Origin: Sesamum alatum
Taxonomy: Eukaryota > Streptophyta > Magnoliopsida > Lamiales > Pedaliaceae
Direction of reading: 5' to 3'
Length of the DNA: 64,000 nt
NCBI GenBank assembly: GCA_034509735.1
Contig: JACGWO010000007.1
Span: forward strand, 2,852,001 to 2,916,000
Part shown: positions 21,868 through 33,365 of the stretch, piece after piece
Numbering within the stretch: position 1 is the stretch's first letter
Layout of the letters: each line of letters opens with the position of its first letter
Position numbers and translations under genes: made by a program
The notes under the pieces: model-generated
What the model was told of the DNA's origin: nothing
The model's database searches: none
Seen by the model: the letters and a program-made list of their open reading frames with translations, nothing else

Positions 21868-22680
21868 TATGATTATATAAAAAGAATCCTTTTTTTACTT
21901 ACAAATGCCGATTAATGATATCATCGCACTATTTTTTTATAATGTAAAAAAATAACCCTTAACTGATATAATAACTACTTTATTCAACTTTTCAAATTTT
22001 ATATTAATCGATAAAATAATTTTTCTTTTTTTTTTTATTTTTTTTAATGTCATGCGTTAGTTTATATATTTTATTCTTATTTATAATATATTTTAAAACG
22101 TAAAAAGTTATTGGGTTAATTGCAATTTTAGTCCTGTAATTATAAGCATTTGGCGTTTTGGTCCTTTAAGTTTCTAGGGTAGCAAAATAGTCCTTTAACT
22201 TTTTAATTCTCGTCCTCTGGTCGTCGAATTTTTTAAAAACTCGCCGGAATAATGGCACGCAATTCACACATGAGGCTTTTAAACTCGCCGGAAGAAGGGG
22301 CAATGCCTGAATGTGGTATCAGTCAAGAAGATCAACCTAATCGCGTGCCATTATTCCGACAAGTTTTAAAAAATCCAACAACCAGAAGACGAAAATCCGC
22401 GAACATTGAAAATTTAAAGGACTATTTTGTTATCCTAAAAACTTAAAGGACCAAAATGCCAAATACCTATAATTACAGACGGAAAATGCAATAACTGAAA
22501 AGTTTAAAGATTTATTTTGTTACCCTAGAAACTTAAAAGACCAAAACACCAAATACCTATAATTACAGGACGAAAATTACAATTAACCCAAAATTATTTA
22601 TTATATACACGCTGAAATCATTATAATGACTAGTTTTTTAAAATACAATGAGATTTTTCAACTATTTTGCAAAAACACAA
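21868..22680. repeat. Dispersed repeat shared with 53420-53690, hosting a MITE
   Basis: TAACTACTTTATTCAACTTT, TTATATTAATCGATAAAATA and ATTTATAATATATTTTAAAA recur in order at 53550-53665. The 22113-22589 MITE splits this copy; the sequence resumes as ATTATTTATTATATACA. Confidence 0.65.
22113..22589. mobile_element. Mutator-like MITE, 477 bp
   Basis: Ends GGGTTAATTGCAATTTTAGT and its complement-like ACGAAAATTACAATTAACCC. Flanks AAAGTTATT (22104-22112) and AAAATTATT (22590-22598) match at 8 of 9, a 9-bp target duplication. The unoccupied repeat at 53665 confirms the insertion point. Its interior 64-aa frame (22252-22446) is not a gene. Confidence 0.8.
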
Positions 22681-22694
22681 ACTGGAGTTTAGCC

Positions 22695-22702
22695 TATAAA
22701 TA
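22695..22702 (+). promoter_or_regulatory. TATA box of CCD4 copy B
   Basis: TATAAATA in CCTATAAATAACCCTCATC aligns with the TATA box of copy C and lies ~40 bp before the lost start region. Confidence 0.6.
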
Positions 22703-23734
22703 ACCCTCATCGGCGTTTCCCTTCTCCAGCGAAAAGAGAAAGGGTTCTCTTTCCTTCAAAAATATTCCCTAACTCCGTCACCTTCCCCACCATTTCTATC
22801 CCTTCAATTCAAAAATATTCCCTAACTCCGTCACCTTCCCCGTCATCGCTCCTTGTTCTTCTTCCCCCGCAAGAACTGAACTTCACGCCACAAAAGAGTC
22901 CAAAACCAGACAAACTACACGCCGCAAAAATCACTCTAATTTACTTGCTAATATCTTCAAGTCTTTAGACGGCTTCATATGCGATTTCGTCGACCCTCCA
23001 TCGACCCCAAACTCGTCCTCTCCGGTAACTTTGCTCCGGTGGAGGAGGGATCCCTTCCGCCATGCCTCGATGGAGGTTATATACATCCGCAATGGCCCGA
23101 ACCCTCAATTCATCCCCTCAGGCCCTCACCACCTCTTCGACGGAGATGGGATGCTTCATTCTATTAGAATCTCCAAAGGCAAACCCACTTTCTGCACCCG
23201 CTTTGTCAAGACTTACAAGTACAACGTCGAGCGAGAATTTGGGTCGCCCGTTGTAATCAACTACTTTTCCGCCTTCACTAGCTTGCCGGCTTCCGTGGCT
23301 CGCTACGCTGTCGCTTTTGGCCGCGTGATATCTGGGCAATACGACGTCCGCCGCGGCACCGGCAATGCAAATACCAGCTTGGCTCACTTCGGCGGCAAAC
23401 TCTTTGCTATATGTGAGTCTGATCTTCCATACACAATAAAACTAAAATCCGATGAGGATATCATCACTTTAGGCCGCGATGAATCTTTTGGCGAGCCGCT
23501 AATGGCGATGACGGCACACCCGAAAGTCGACAAGGAAACCGGCGAAGCCTTTGCGTTCAGGCCAGCATTTCCGGCCATTCCTAACGTATTTCAGAATCAG
23601 CCCCCGACGGGATCAAGCAACCGGAAGTGCCGATTTTCTCCGTGCCCGAAGCTTTGCTGGTCCATGATTTTGCTATTACGAAAAACTAGGCTATATTTCC
23701 TCATACTCAAGTGGTAATCAACCCCAAGGAGATT

Positions 23735-23979
23735 TGTACCAAAAGATAAAAGAGCAGGAAAGAGATACAGCAACAATGCTGGAACAAGGTGATTTTCTGA
23801 TTCACTAGAGAATGAGATTTACAATCTTCTATTTAAACTGAAACTCCTAACTGATTTGCTAAAAAGTAGCTAACTTGCACCTAAAATTACTCCACTACTC
23901 AAAGACTAATTCTAAATACTTAGTGGACTCGAAAGAAGTGGAAACACTAACTAACAGAAGGCTGCACTAATTTATAACA
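23735..23979 (-). mobile_element. Solo LTR, 245 bp, in CCD4 copy B
   Basis: Begins TGTACC and ends TAACA. Perfect flanking duplication GAGATT (23729-23734 and 23980-23985), which copy C carries once. On the minus strand it has the layout of a short Copia LTR: TGTTATAAATTAGTGC at the start, a TTTAAATAGAAG TATA-like box, and a TTTTGGTACA end. A 6-bp duplication is one longer than usual. Confidence 0.8.
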
Positions 23980-24990
23980 GAGATTCTCAAAGGGAAGCAG
24001 CTGGCGCTGGTTAATGCGGCGAAAGTGCCGAGGTTGGGGATCATCCCGCGAAACGCGGAGGATGATAGTGGGGTGATGTGGATTGAGGTGCCGGGGTAGA
24101 ATCTGTTACACGTCGTCAATGCGTGGGAGGAGGACGGAGGCGACACTGTTGTTGTGGTGGCGCCAAATCTTTTGCCGGTGGAGGATGTGTTGGAGCGCAT
24201 GGATTCGGTTCATTCCTCCATGGAAAGAATTGAAATAAATTTGAAGGCGAAGACGGTGGCGAGGCGGCCGGTTTCCGCCAGAAGTCTGGACTTTGCAGTC
24301 ACCGATCCGGCTTATGTCGGGAAGAAGACCAAGTATGTGCCTTTTTTACTCCATCCTTTAATACTAATTAGCATAAATTTGAATTAAATAAAAATAAATG
24401 ATCATAGTTATAACAATAATCCTTGAGTTGAATATATATATATATATATATATTCATTATGTCAAAATATATTTTAAAAAAAAATCTAGCTCGACCAACC
24501 TGAATCAATCATATGTAAGTGCAATACATTTATCGTGTGATTAGTGTACAGTTCAAAAAAAGTGATGAATCACATAAAAAGTGTATCACACTTCTCCATT
24601 ATTCCTTTGATTATTTTCCAAAAAAATTATAAGAAAATATTTATATTTGTCGTAACTTTTTATTTTAATAACATTATTATTTTACACAAATCCTAACTAT
24701 CATATATATTATCTTTCAATTGAAATAATATATATTTAGTTGACATATATACATATATACTATATATATCTTTTCCCGATGTATTATTTAGTTTCACATG
24801 TATGTAGATATATATACGCCGCGGAAGGCAGCTCAGTTTCAAGCACAGGGTTGGTGAAGGTCGACCTATCACTTTCTACGGGTAACTCCAACGATTGTGT
24901 GGTGGCTAGTCGACTATATGGCCCGGGCTGCTACGGCGGTGAGCCTTTTTTCGTGGCAAGAGAGCCCGACAATTCGGCGGCAAAGGAAGA

Positions 24991-25493
24991 GGATAAATTA
25001 TATTATTGGTCCCATAAGTGGACTCGTTTTTAATTTTGGTCCCTTACTGTGAGGAATTCACACATTACATTCCATATGTCCAATTTTTTTTTTTCCAATT
25101 TTAGGACCAAAAGGGGTTTTTCGTTAATTGCTAACGGCAGAATCACGTGACTCGCACACCTCCGTTAAATTGTTCGGGGTAAATTACATTTTTGGTCCCA
25201 TAAGTGGACCGAGTTCTAATTTTGGTCTCATAAGTGGACCCATTTCTAATTTTTGGTCCTACAGTATGCGACCAAAATTGAAAAATGGTTCACTTATGGA
25301 ACCAAAAATGAAATTTAACCCCAGCAATTTAACGGAGACGTGGGAGTCCATTAGCAATTAACGGAAAACCCCTTTTGGTCCTGAAATTGAAAAAATAAAT
25401 TGGACATATGGGACGTAATGTGTGAATTCCCCACAGTATCGGACCAAAATTAGAAACGGGTTCACTTATAGAACCAAAAATGTAATTTACCCC
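24991..25493. mobile_element. Mutator-like MITE, 503 bp, in the last exon of CCD4 copy B
   Basis: Perfect 9-bp target duplication AAAGGAAGA (24982-24990 and 25494-25502). Ends GGATAAATTATATTATTGGT and the complement of GGGGTAAATTACATTTTTGG. Inverted internal copies of the TTTTGGTCCCATAAGTGGAC motif suggest a compound element. Confidence 0.88.
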
Positions 25494-25674
25494 AAAGGAA
25501 GACGACGGCTACTTAGTAACTTGCGTACACAATGAAATTACAGAAGAATCAAAGTTCTGGTTATGATGTGAAATCCCGAGTCTTGAAGTTGTTGCTTCTG
25601 TAAAGCTGCCACAAAGGGTGCCCTATGATTCCATGGACTCTTTGTAAGGAGATGACCTCAACAAACTCTTATAA

Positions 25675-26410
25675 TAAGGAATGTATATTCATTGATTTCT
25701 GATAAGAGTTGGAATGATGTTGAGATTTGTTTGTGTGAAATTTATTTTCAATTATGGCTGGTATATAGATTATCAATGTAGTTAGATTGCGTACTATAAC
25801 GAATAATCTAGATCAGGGTTCGACTTAAGTTTGAATTTGAGCTCGAATAAATTGTATTGGAGGCGAGCTGATCAACTTGAAATTGATCATTATTACATGA
25901 GTTTGAACTTGAATTTAAATTTTTCAAACTCAAGCATCGAGTTTATAAACACAATTTGAGTGAGTTTGCAGGGTTAGATTTGGCCCCATCAAACCTGATA
26001 TAAAAACTTTTCTTACAAGACAACATGAATGAATATCAAGACCTGCATCCAAGTTTCCGAAAGTATTTAAGCTCTTTTATATCTAGAGTTGACTAATTTT
26101 GCGTTGTACTTTCTGATCCTACCTTCACTTCTATAAGGACTACGTCCTCCCCTTATACAATGGATCTAATGCTGCATTAATATATATATAATATTACTTT
26201 ATGTTCAAAAAAATATATATATTTTTTTAAATAAAAAGAAGAAAGAAAAGAAAAAGTTGTATTTTTACTTCCTATCATCCTTTAAAAAATATCACTTCAT
26301 TAGACTTACATTCTACGAAAAGGTTGTTTAATTTCTTCTTCTTGAACATGTCACATGCTAAAAAATGGACTCGAGAGCAATGTGCTCTATTTCCAATTTC
26401 AGGAAGACTT
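25675..26410 (+). repeat. Downstream flank of copy B, paralogous to 28890-29525
   Basis: Matches include CTAGATCAGGGTTCGACT against CTAGATTAGGGTTCCACT and AAGTATTTAAGCTCTTTTAT against AAGTATTTAAGCCTTTTTTA. The B and C duplication therefore included roughly 0.45 kb of 3' flank. No gene in it. Confidence 0.7.
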
Positions 26411-26441
26411 TTTCAAAAAAACCAGTCACCACATCCCCATG

Positions 26442-26449
26442 TATAAATA
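26442..26449 (+). promoter_or_regulatory. TATA box of CCD4 copy C
   Basis: TATAAATA within CCCCATGTATAAATAACTCT, 57 bp upstream of the ATG at 26499; conserved in copy B. Confidence 0.65.
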
Positions 26450-26498
26450 ACTCTCATCCAATGATCCGCAGGTTTAGTTTCTGCAGCGAAAAGAGAGA

Positions 26499-28886
26499 AT
26501 GGATACTCTTTCTTCCTCTTTTCTTCAAAAATGTTACCTAAATCCATCACTTCTCACACACTCCCCACCATTTCCACCACTTCAATTCAAAGCACGCTTC
26601 TTTCGTCCCCTGCAAGATCAACTGATCAACTTCACACCACAAAAGACTCCAAAACCAGACAAATTGCAGCCAACAACAGCACTCTAATTTACTTGCATTT
26701 TTCAAGTCCTTAGACAGCTTCATATGCGATTTCGTCGACCCTCCCCTTCGCCCCTCCATCGACCCCAAACTCGTCCTCTCCGGTAACTATGCTCCGGTGG
26801 AGGAGCTGCCCCCCACTGTCTGTGAGGTGGAGGAGGGATCCCTTCCGTCCTGCCTCGATGGAGCTTACATCCGCAACGGCCCGAATCCTCAGTTCATCCC
26901 CCCAGGTCCTCACCACCTCTTCGACGGAGATGGGATGCTTCATTCTATTAGAATCTCCCAAGGCAAAGCCACCTTCTGCAGCCGCTTTGTCAAGACTTAC
27001 AAGTACAACGTCGAGCGAGAATTTGGGACGCCCGTTGGATTCAACTACTTTTCCGCCTTCACTAGCCTGCCGGCTTCCGTGGCTCGCTACGCTGTCGCTT
27101 TTGGCCGCGTGCTATCTGGGCAATACGACGTCCGCCGCGGCACCGGCAATGCGAATACGAGCTTGGCTCACTTCGGCGGCAAACTCTTTGCTCTATGTGA
27201 GTCCGACCTTCCATACGCAATAAAACTAACATCTGATGGGGATATAATAACTTTAGGCCGCGATGAATCTTTCGGCGAGCCGCTAATGGCGATGACGGCA
27301 CACCCGAAAGTCGACAAGGAAACCGGCGAAGCCTTTGCGTTCAGGCCTAGCATTTCCCGACCATTCTTAACATATTTCAGAATCAACCCCGACGGGATCA
27401 AGCAACCGGAAGTCCCGATTTTCTCCATCCCCGAAGCTTCGCTTGTCCATGATTTTGCTCTTACGAGAAACTACGCTATATTTCCTGATACTCAAATGGT
27501 AATCAATCCGAAGGAGATTCTCAAAGGGAAGCCGCCTGTGCTGGTTAATGCGGCGAAAGTGCCGAGGCTGGGGATCATCCCGAGAAACGCGGAGGATGAG
27601 AGTGGGATGATGTGGATTGAGGTTCCTGGATTGAATCTGTTACACGCTGCCAATGCGTGGGAGGAGGACGCCGGCGACACTGTTGTTATGGTGGCGCCAA
27701 ATCTTTTGCCGGTGGAGAATGTGTTGGAGCGCATGGATTCGGTTCATTCCTCCATGGAAAGAATTGAAATAAACTTGAAGGCGAAGACGGTGGCGAGGCG
27801 GCCAGTTTCCGCCAGAAGTCTGGACTTTGCAGTCATCAATCCGGCTTATGTTGGGAAGAAGACCAGGTATGTCACTTTTTTACTCCATCGTTTACTACTA
27901 ATTAGCATAAAATAATGCACTGAGAAAGAATTCTACTGATATTCACACACACTGTGATAGTTATAACAATAATCTTTGAAAAAATTAAGAAAATTATGAA
28001 AAAATATTTAAAGTCATCCAATTTTTTATTTTGATCATGATAATAAGAAAATGCAAAAAGAAAATTATTGGATGGCGCGATTCAACATGTTGGCACTACA
28101 ATTGTTCTAAGCAAAAATCTCCTCTCAAATGAGAGAATGAGAGTTGTATTTATACAAATAGAAATATGTGTTATTTAGGGTTGGTTAAGGGTAAAGTACT
28201 ACAAGTAGGAACATGGCTATGAACATGGCTACAATTCGTTACTATAGTTATTTCAGTAATTTGTCGCTTAGCGTCAATTTAATAATTATAAGTTTGACTT
28301 CAACCTTTTCATCGCAAGATCTTCCGTATGTCTTATTTGGAGTTATTTATTTCCTCCATCACTATTGAATAACATTACTTTTTTTTTTTTAACAGTAGAA
28401 AAGTCACCCTTGTATTAAAACAGATTAAAAAGCCAGTACATTATCTTTCAATTGAAATAATATATATTTAGTTGACATATACATATATATATATTATATG
28501 CCTTTCCCGATTTAATTTCACACGTATACAGAATATATATATGCCGCGGAAGGCGGATGGTCAAGACAGGATTGCAAAGGTTGACCTATCACTTTCTACG
28601 ACTAACTCTGATTGATTGCGTGGTGGGCGAGTCGATATATACGGGCCGCGGCTGCTTCGGCGGTGAGCCATTTTCATAAAGAGCCCGATAATCCAGCAGC
28701 TGAGGAAGACGATGGGTACCTAGTAACTTACATACACAATGAAATTACAGAAGAATCAAAGTTTTTGGTTATGGATGCGAAATCCCCCAGTCTTGAAATT
28801 GTTGCTTCTGTTAAGCTGCCCGCAAAGGGTGCCTATGGTTTCCATGGACTCTTTGTAAGGAAGATGACCTCAACAAACTCTTATGA
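26499..28886 (+). pseudogene. CCD4: CCD4 copy C, best-preserved carotenoid cleavage dioxygenase 4 copy
   Basis: ATG at 26499 opens a CCD4-like leader (MDTLSSSFLQ) that shifts phase within a few codons: the Ser/Thr-rich transit-peptide sequence continues in the 26531 frame, and a second shift near 26690 is needed to enter the catalytic frame (FKSLDSFICDFVDPPLRPSI). From 26717 to the donor at 27867 the catalytic exon is open and intact: AYIRNGPNPQFIPPGPH, LFDGDGMLHSIRI, TAHPKVD, VHDFALT, GLNLLHAANAWEED, with three of the four iron-ligand His. The intron is 27867 to about 28531. The last exon keeps GFHGLF (fourth His) but has several small indels after YAAEGG, and its end is shifted so the usual NKLL terminus is replaced. 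A -1 T in the leader could be an assembly error; the last-exon damage is too extensive for that. Probably a pseudogene. Confidence 0.9.
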
Positions 28887-29614
28887 TCATAAGAATGTAT
28901 ATTTTGATTTCTTGATATTGTTGAGAACTTGATTTCAGATTTCTCTTCCAAAGTTAATTGGAATGATGTTTGTGAAATTTTATTTACAGTTATGGTTTGG
29001 TACAAGATGAGTGCATCTGTCTGCAAGAACCCACGTGAAAGTCAAGGGCACGTAGGTCAAAAAAATATTTCAGACATTAGTTTCAACGTCTGTTAGTGTG
29101 GGATTGGGTTTCATTGGCAACGTTTTGGTATCTTTTTGTAACTTTTAATAGAACATAAGGTTAAATTTAAAATTCTGTAGAGTGTACATGGGGCCAAGTT
29201 TGAGATGACTCGAAGCTGTGGGATTAATTTTGTAATTTTTTTGTTTGCGTATCTAACGAATATTCTAGATTAGGGTTCCACTCGATTCCGAGTTTGAGCT
29301 TGAATAAGCTCAATTGTTTTATGTTTATTATATGAGTTCGGACTTGGATTCAAGTTTTTCAAACTTAATCTCGAAGTTTGTAACATGAGTTTGGCAGGAT
29401 AATATTTGATTTGATCAAATCTGATTTGAATAGAATTTTTTCTTTTGCAAAACGCCCTGACATCAATAGTTATCAAAATCTGCATATGTATGTTTTAAAG
29501 TATTTAAGCCTTTTTTATATCTATAATTGAAAATATTAAAATTAAGTAGAATAATTAAACCAAACATTGTAATCATTTACAAATCATAATTCTAATTCTT
29601 TTTATACACTAAAT
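28887..29614 (+). repeat. Downstream flank of CCD4 copy C
   Basis: Paralogous to 25675-26110. The first part carries a short extra stretch absent from copy B (CACGTGAAAGTCAAGGGCAC near 29032). No gene. Confidence 0.6.
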
Positions 29615-30317
29615 CAATGTTTTAAAATTTTGATCGTTGATTGAACCGAAAAATTGTCACTGGTTCAACCGTCGAGTGAACTGTGGTTGAACCAGTGATG
29701 TCACTATATCATAACAAAAATAATATATAAAAAATATTAACATAATAAAACAAAATATAATAAAAATTAATTACTGTAGAAATTAAAAGCATCCCAAAAT
29801 TTGATAATAAAATCATTAAATTAAAGTTTTTAGGTTAATAATAAAAATAGAAAAATTGAGTAAGTAACAAAAATGACGAACTATTTACCATTATAATTAA
29901 GTTATAACTGAATTTTATTGTCAATAAATAATTTGTATCCCCATTCTTAAGATGATATATAAATCTTATTATATTAATTATAATTTAATTAGCAACTTAG
30001 ATAATTATAGGATAAAATTTAATTAAATTATGGGCTACTGACTTTATTCATTTATTAATATATAATCAAGTCATATTATAATGTGGTGTTGGTTACTTGT
30101 AATTTTTTAATTTTCATATGAAATGTCGTGTGTTCAATTTCAAATTATATTAATTTTGAAAATTTTAAAAAAATTTAATGAACCGGAGTTTTACTTTATT
30201 CGGGACCGATAAATCAGATCACCAACTCAACCTATGTTTCGAGTAATATTGAGACTAGTCCAATTTTATAAATCGGGCAAAACCATTTTATAGACCAAAC
30301 TGAGTTTTAAAACATTG
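29615..30317. mobile_element. hAT-like non-autonomous element, 703 bp
   Basis: Termini CAATGTTTTAAAA and TTTTAAAACATTG are perfect complements. Flanks CACTAAAT (29607-29614) and CACCAAAT (30318-30325) match at 7 of 8, an 8-bp duplication typical of hAT. The interior has GGTTCAACCGTCGAGTGAAC-like motifs near the left end. No transposase. Confidence 0.8.
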
Positions 30318-30683
30318 CACCAAATGTAGGGTGTCTTGCCCCTAGCTATAAATACATTTATTAGAAAATTATTTTTTCAAATATTATTTTTGTTGTACCA
30401 AAAACATGTGCTACGAAGTACACAATCCAAAGATACGTGTACTAGTAACAACGCACGATCCTACAACTCAGCTCTATGTATAAAGATTGAACTAAAAAAT
30501 TAAAGGTGGGCATGGACTTTGAATAAAATTAAATAAATAATTGAATCCCAAGCTTATTACATGACGTGTTATTAACGCTATTTTGTCTTTAACGCCTTAT
30601 TGTTATTGATGTTCGTGTAAGTAAAGAAAGCTGATTAATTAAAGTCATTAAAGAAATCAATCTCCTAATTGCATTTATAATAA
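30318..30683. other. AT-rich spacer
   Basis: Nothing recognised. Confidence 0.4.
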
Positions 30684-32169
30684 GGGATAATTACACGGTT
30701 CACACCCTCTCCCCCGACCATGATTCGTTGCCTGAGTGGTTATAATATAATGAATTGTATATTATAAGAAAAAGGGATAATTACGCCGCACTCTCCTGAA
30801 GTTTGATGCAAATACATGTAAAGGAGGTTTGAGGAAATTACATCTAGTATCCTTTATGTTTGGTATCGTCTAACAAATAGATCACTATGTTAGTCAACAT
30901 TCGCGAAATCGCATTAGAGTGTGAAATGCATAAGGATAGTTTACTCAGATTAAAAAAAATTATTGGGGCCTACAATAAATAGTAATAAGCCAATCACGGG
31001 TAAATATAATATTCATTCTATTCTTTTGCTAATATCAGCAAATTTCATGAATTTGACTAAAAGTGATCTATTTTTAGACGAGAACAAATATACGTATGCA
31101 ATTCTCAACCATATGAGATCTACGTATTTTTACACGGGCAAAATTGCAATTTAACCCTCTTGTGTTAAGAAAAATGGCAAGCCGCCCATGTGAATTTGTT
31201 TTTAGCAAATTTACCCACCCCACCCCCCACCCCCCGGTGTGCAACACGCACTCCATCTGCAATTTGCTTGATTTTTTCTTATAAAATTATTTTATGCCCT
31301 AAATGTGAATCCATTGGATCTTGTTATATGTTTGTATCAACGTTGATATTTGATTAAATTAAGTCAATGGCCTACATCTTTCCTGATTTGAATCAATGAT
31401 CTATATTGATTTCTAAATAATTTGTTTCAGTCTATTTAACTAGATCAATGGTCACATTTATTTAAGATATAAAAATAAAATTTATAAACTATAAAGATAA
31501 ACTTTTTATTCATAAATAATATAAAGTATATATACATATATATAGTATACATTACAATACATACATATAATATTTAGTTAATAAACTTAACAAAGTATTC
31601 ACAATAAAATTTCATCGGCTGCCGATTTTTTAGGAGGGGAAGCGGCTGCCGGTGATGAGGGGAGAAGGCGAGCTGGTGGTGGTGGGGAGAAGGTCGCGGT
31701 GGAGGGCGCAGCGGTGGGGAGGAGAAAGTCGTTGGTGGTCGCGGCGAGAAGCGTGCGGTAAGTCGGGGGAGGCGCGCTAGTGGGTTGGGGAGGGGCGCCA
31801 GCCACCGCCGATGACGGGGGAGTATGGTGAGGGGACGATTCTGGTTTGCATATACACAATATATATATATTAATATTCTAATATATATTATACACTGTTA
31901 TAAAGATATAAATATATTTATACTTATGATTTTTATATAATTAAATCTGAACTGTTTATCTATAAAGATAAATTTGACGGTGGATAAAAAAGATTTAAAT
32001 AAAAAAATGAAAAAGAATTAGAAAATACCGCGTGTGTTTCACAACTCGTGTGAGGGGGTAAATTGCTAATTTTATTTTATTTTTTATATGAGGTGTCTTG
32101 TTATTTTCTCCTAACACATAAGGGTAAATTGCAATTTACACATCAAGAAGAGGTTGGTGTAATTATCCC
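30684..32169. mobile_element. Nested MITE complex with GGGATAATTAC ends
   Basis: A truncated end (30684-30772, GGGATAATTACACGG) lies beside a second end (30774, GGGATAATTACGCCGC) whose partner is GTGTAATTATCCC at 32157-32169. The family resembles 7576-7984 and 45474-45893 (TCTAACAAATAG, GAAGTTTGATG). The interior is occupied by 31137-32140. No clear target duplication. Confidence 0.6.
31137..32140. mobile_element. Non-autonomous element carrying a GC-rich segment
   Basis: Inverted ends of ~38 bp: GGGCAAAATTGCAATTTAAC on the left and AGGGTAAATTGCAATTTACA on the right. Secondary inverted blocks lie at 31441-31500 and 31900-31985 (TAAAGATAAA). The middle (31599-31859) is sharply GC-rich in an AT-rich element and has an open minus-strand frame of 86 aa made of Ala/Pro/Ser-rich low-complexity sequence. 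It may be a captured host fragment; no family is recognised. Confidence 0.6.
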
Positions 32170-32214
32170 TAAATAATGGAATTAATTAAGTCTGGCAAGT
32201 TTTGTTTTAGGTGA

Positions 32215-32441
32215 AACGATGAACTATTATTTATTTTGAATAAATTGATTACAATAATTTCATACCAAATATCTTATATCTGATAACTGAGGCAACAACT
32301 ATTAACAATTTATGCTAAATCAACTACTATAAAGTATAACTACACCTACTAGTAAGAAGACACATCTCACGTGTTGGTGGGGTTTGAACTCACGATCTTT
32401 AGAATCACAGGGCTTCAGCGTCGCTAATTGAGCTATGCCCC
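32215..32441 (-). mobile_element. tRNA-derived SINE
   Basis: The minus strand reads GGGGCATAGCTCAATTAGCG (box A, 32423-32435) and GAGTTCAAACCCCACC (box B GTTCAAACC, 32381-32389), spaced as in a tRNA gene. The predicted cloverleaf is too degraded for a real tRNA, and a non-tRNA AT-rich tail follows towards 32215. Confidence 0.65.
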
Positions 32442-32462
32442 ATTGACAAGTCTAGCAAGTTA

Positions 32463-32735
32463 CGGGGAAAATGCCTTTTTGGTCCCATAAGACTAGGACA
32501 TTATTTGTTTTGGAACCACAATTTAAGTAGGTGGTTGTTTTAGTCCCATAAACCACAATTTTTCAATTTTTTTGGACCCAAAATGTCACGTGTCTTGCAC
32601 ATGAAACATGACATTTTGAGACCAAAAAAAAACTGAAAAACATGTTTTATAGAATTAAAACAGCCACCTACCTAACTTATAATACCAAAACAAATAATGT
32701 TCTAATCTTACGAGACCAAAAAAGCATTTTGCCCG
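32463..32735. mobile_element. MITE, 273 bp
   Basis: Ends CGGGGAAAATGC and GCATTTTGCCCG. Perfect 8-bp flanking duplication GCAAGTTA (32455-32462 and 32736-32743). Same family as 9208-9497. Confidence 0.88.
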
Positions 32736-33365
32736 GCAAGTTAGGCAGATCAAATTTAGAGGGGTAGGGGTAGGGAGTGGGAGGGATAGGGGAGGGCGGA
32801 TCCAAATGTCTTGCCTCCCTTGATGTTCAATATATAGTACATACCAAAGAGTTAGATAACTATCCCACAAAGCACCTAATGCAACATCAATTTATATACC
32901 AAAAAATTAGATAACTATTACAACGAAACGCTGGAGAAATATCAATTTGAGCCGCAACTGCAACTACAATCTAATCTATTTTTTCACTTACAATAGAAAC
33001 ACTACAAAGATTTCTAAGTATCCAAAAAGAGGACCTACAAACAACTCAAAACTATCTGGAAAAGAATTAAGAGTCGATGCATACCGTTGCGTCGCAACAA
33101 CATCGACCACTCATTGCTGCTTATATTACGAAAGCTCCGTGAAAAATGCTCTTCTGGTCGTGTTACTGGGGCCAACGTCTGATTTGTCGACCAAGTAGAA
33201 ACTAAGTTTCAGGAACAAGCAGGGAGACAGCCTCAGCAGATCATCAAGATAGGGAATGTGCTCTTGAATCTGTTATATATTCTGAAAATCTTGCCGCTGC
33301 TCGTCACAACGGCCACGAAAACGATCTAGTCGAACTTCATATTTAGTCCTCCGAGAACTTTGGCC
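32736..33365. other. Spacer and probable 3' UTR of the JmjC gene
   Basis: 33060-33365 lacks repeats and has balanced composition, which suits a 3' UTR of the minus-strand gene. The rest is AT-rich with no gene. Confidence 0.4.

Larger units (their letters stand above)
22735..25674 (+). pseudogene. CCD4: CCD4 copy B, carotenoid cleavage dioxygenase 4 pseudogene
   Basis: Plus-strand copy closest in sequence to copy C. The start codon is gone: the aligned site reads AAGGGTTCTC where copy C has AATGGATACTC. Thirteen bp are missing after GTCGACCCTCC. A 27-bp deletion lies between two GGTGGAGGAG repeats. A 4-bp gain near 23078 shifts the frame just before YIRNGPNPQFIP, and another shift occurs near 23570 after EAFAFRPA. 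A solo LTR (23735-23979) interrupts the exon. TAG replaces a Leu codon at 24099 (VPG*NLLH). The intron runs 24333-24807; the last exon starts YIYAAEGS and is broken by a MITE (24991-25493), with more stops before the terminal NKLL-TAA at 25674. Conserved His contexts AHPKVD and LLHVVN remain. No functional product expected. Confidence 0.93.

Noticed and set aside
23118..23578. Minus-strand frames of 64-89 aa across CCD4 copy B
   Set aside because: Antisense shadows of the CCD4 exon; the same occurs at 27062-27734.
26499..28886. CCD4 copy C as a functional gene
   Set aside because: The core exon is intact, but two phase changes in the leader and several indels in the last exon remain; one could be sequencing error, not all.
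31599..31859. 86-aa Ala/Pro/Ser-rich frame as a gene
   Set aside because: No domain, no start context, inside a transposon; kept only as a possible captured fragment.
32369..32441. Functional tRNA gene on the minus strand
   Set aside because: Box A and B present, but the acceptor stem and anticodon arm do not pair well and a SINE tail follows.
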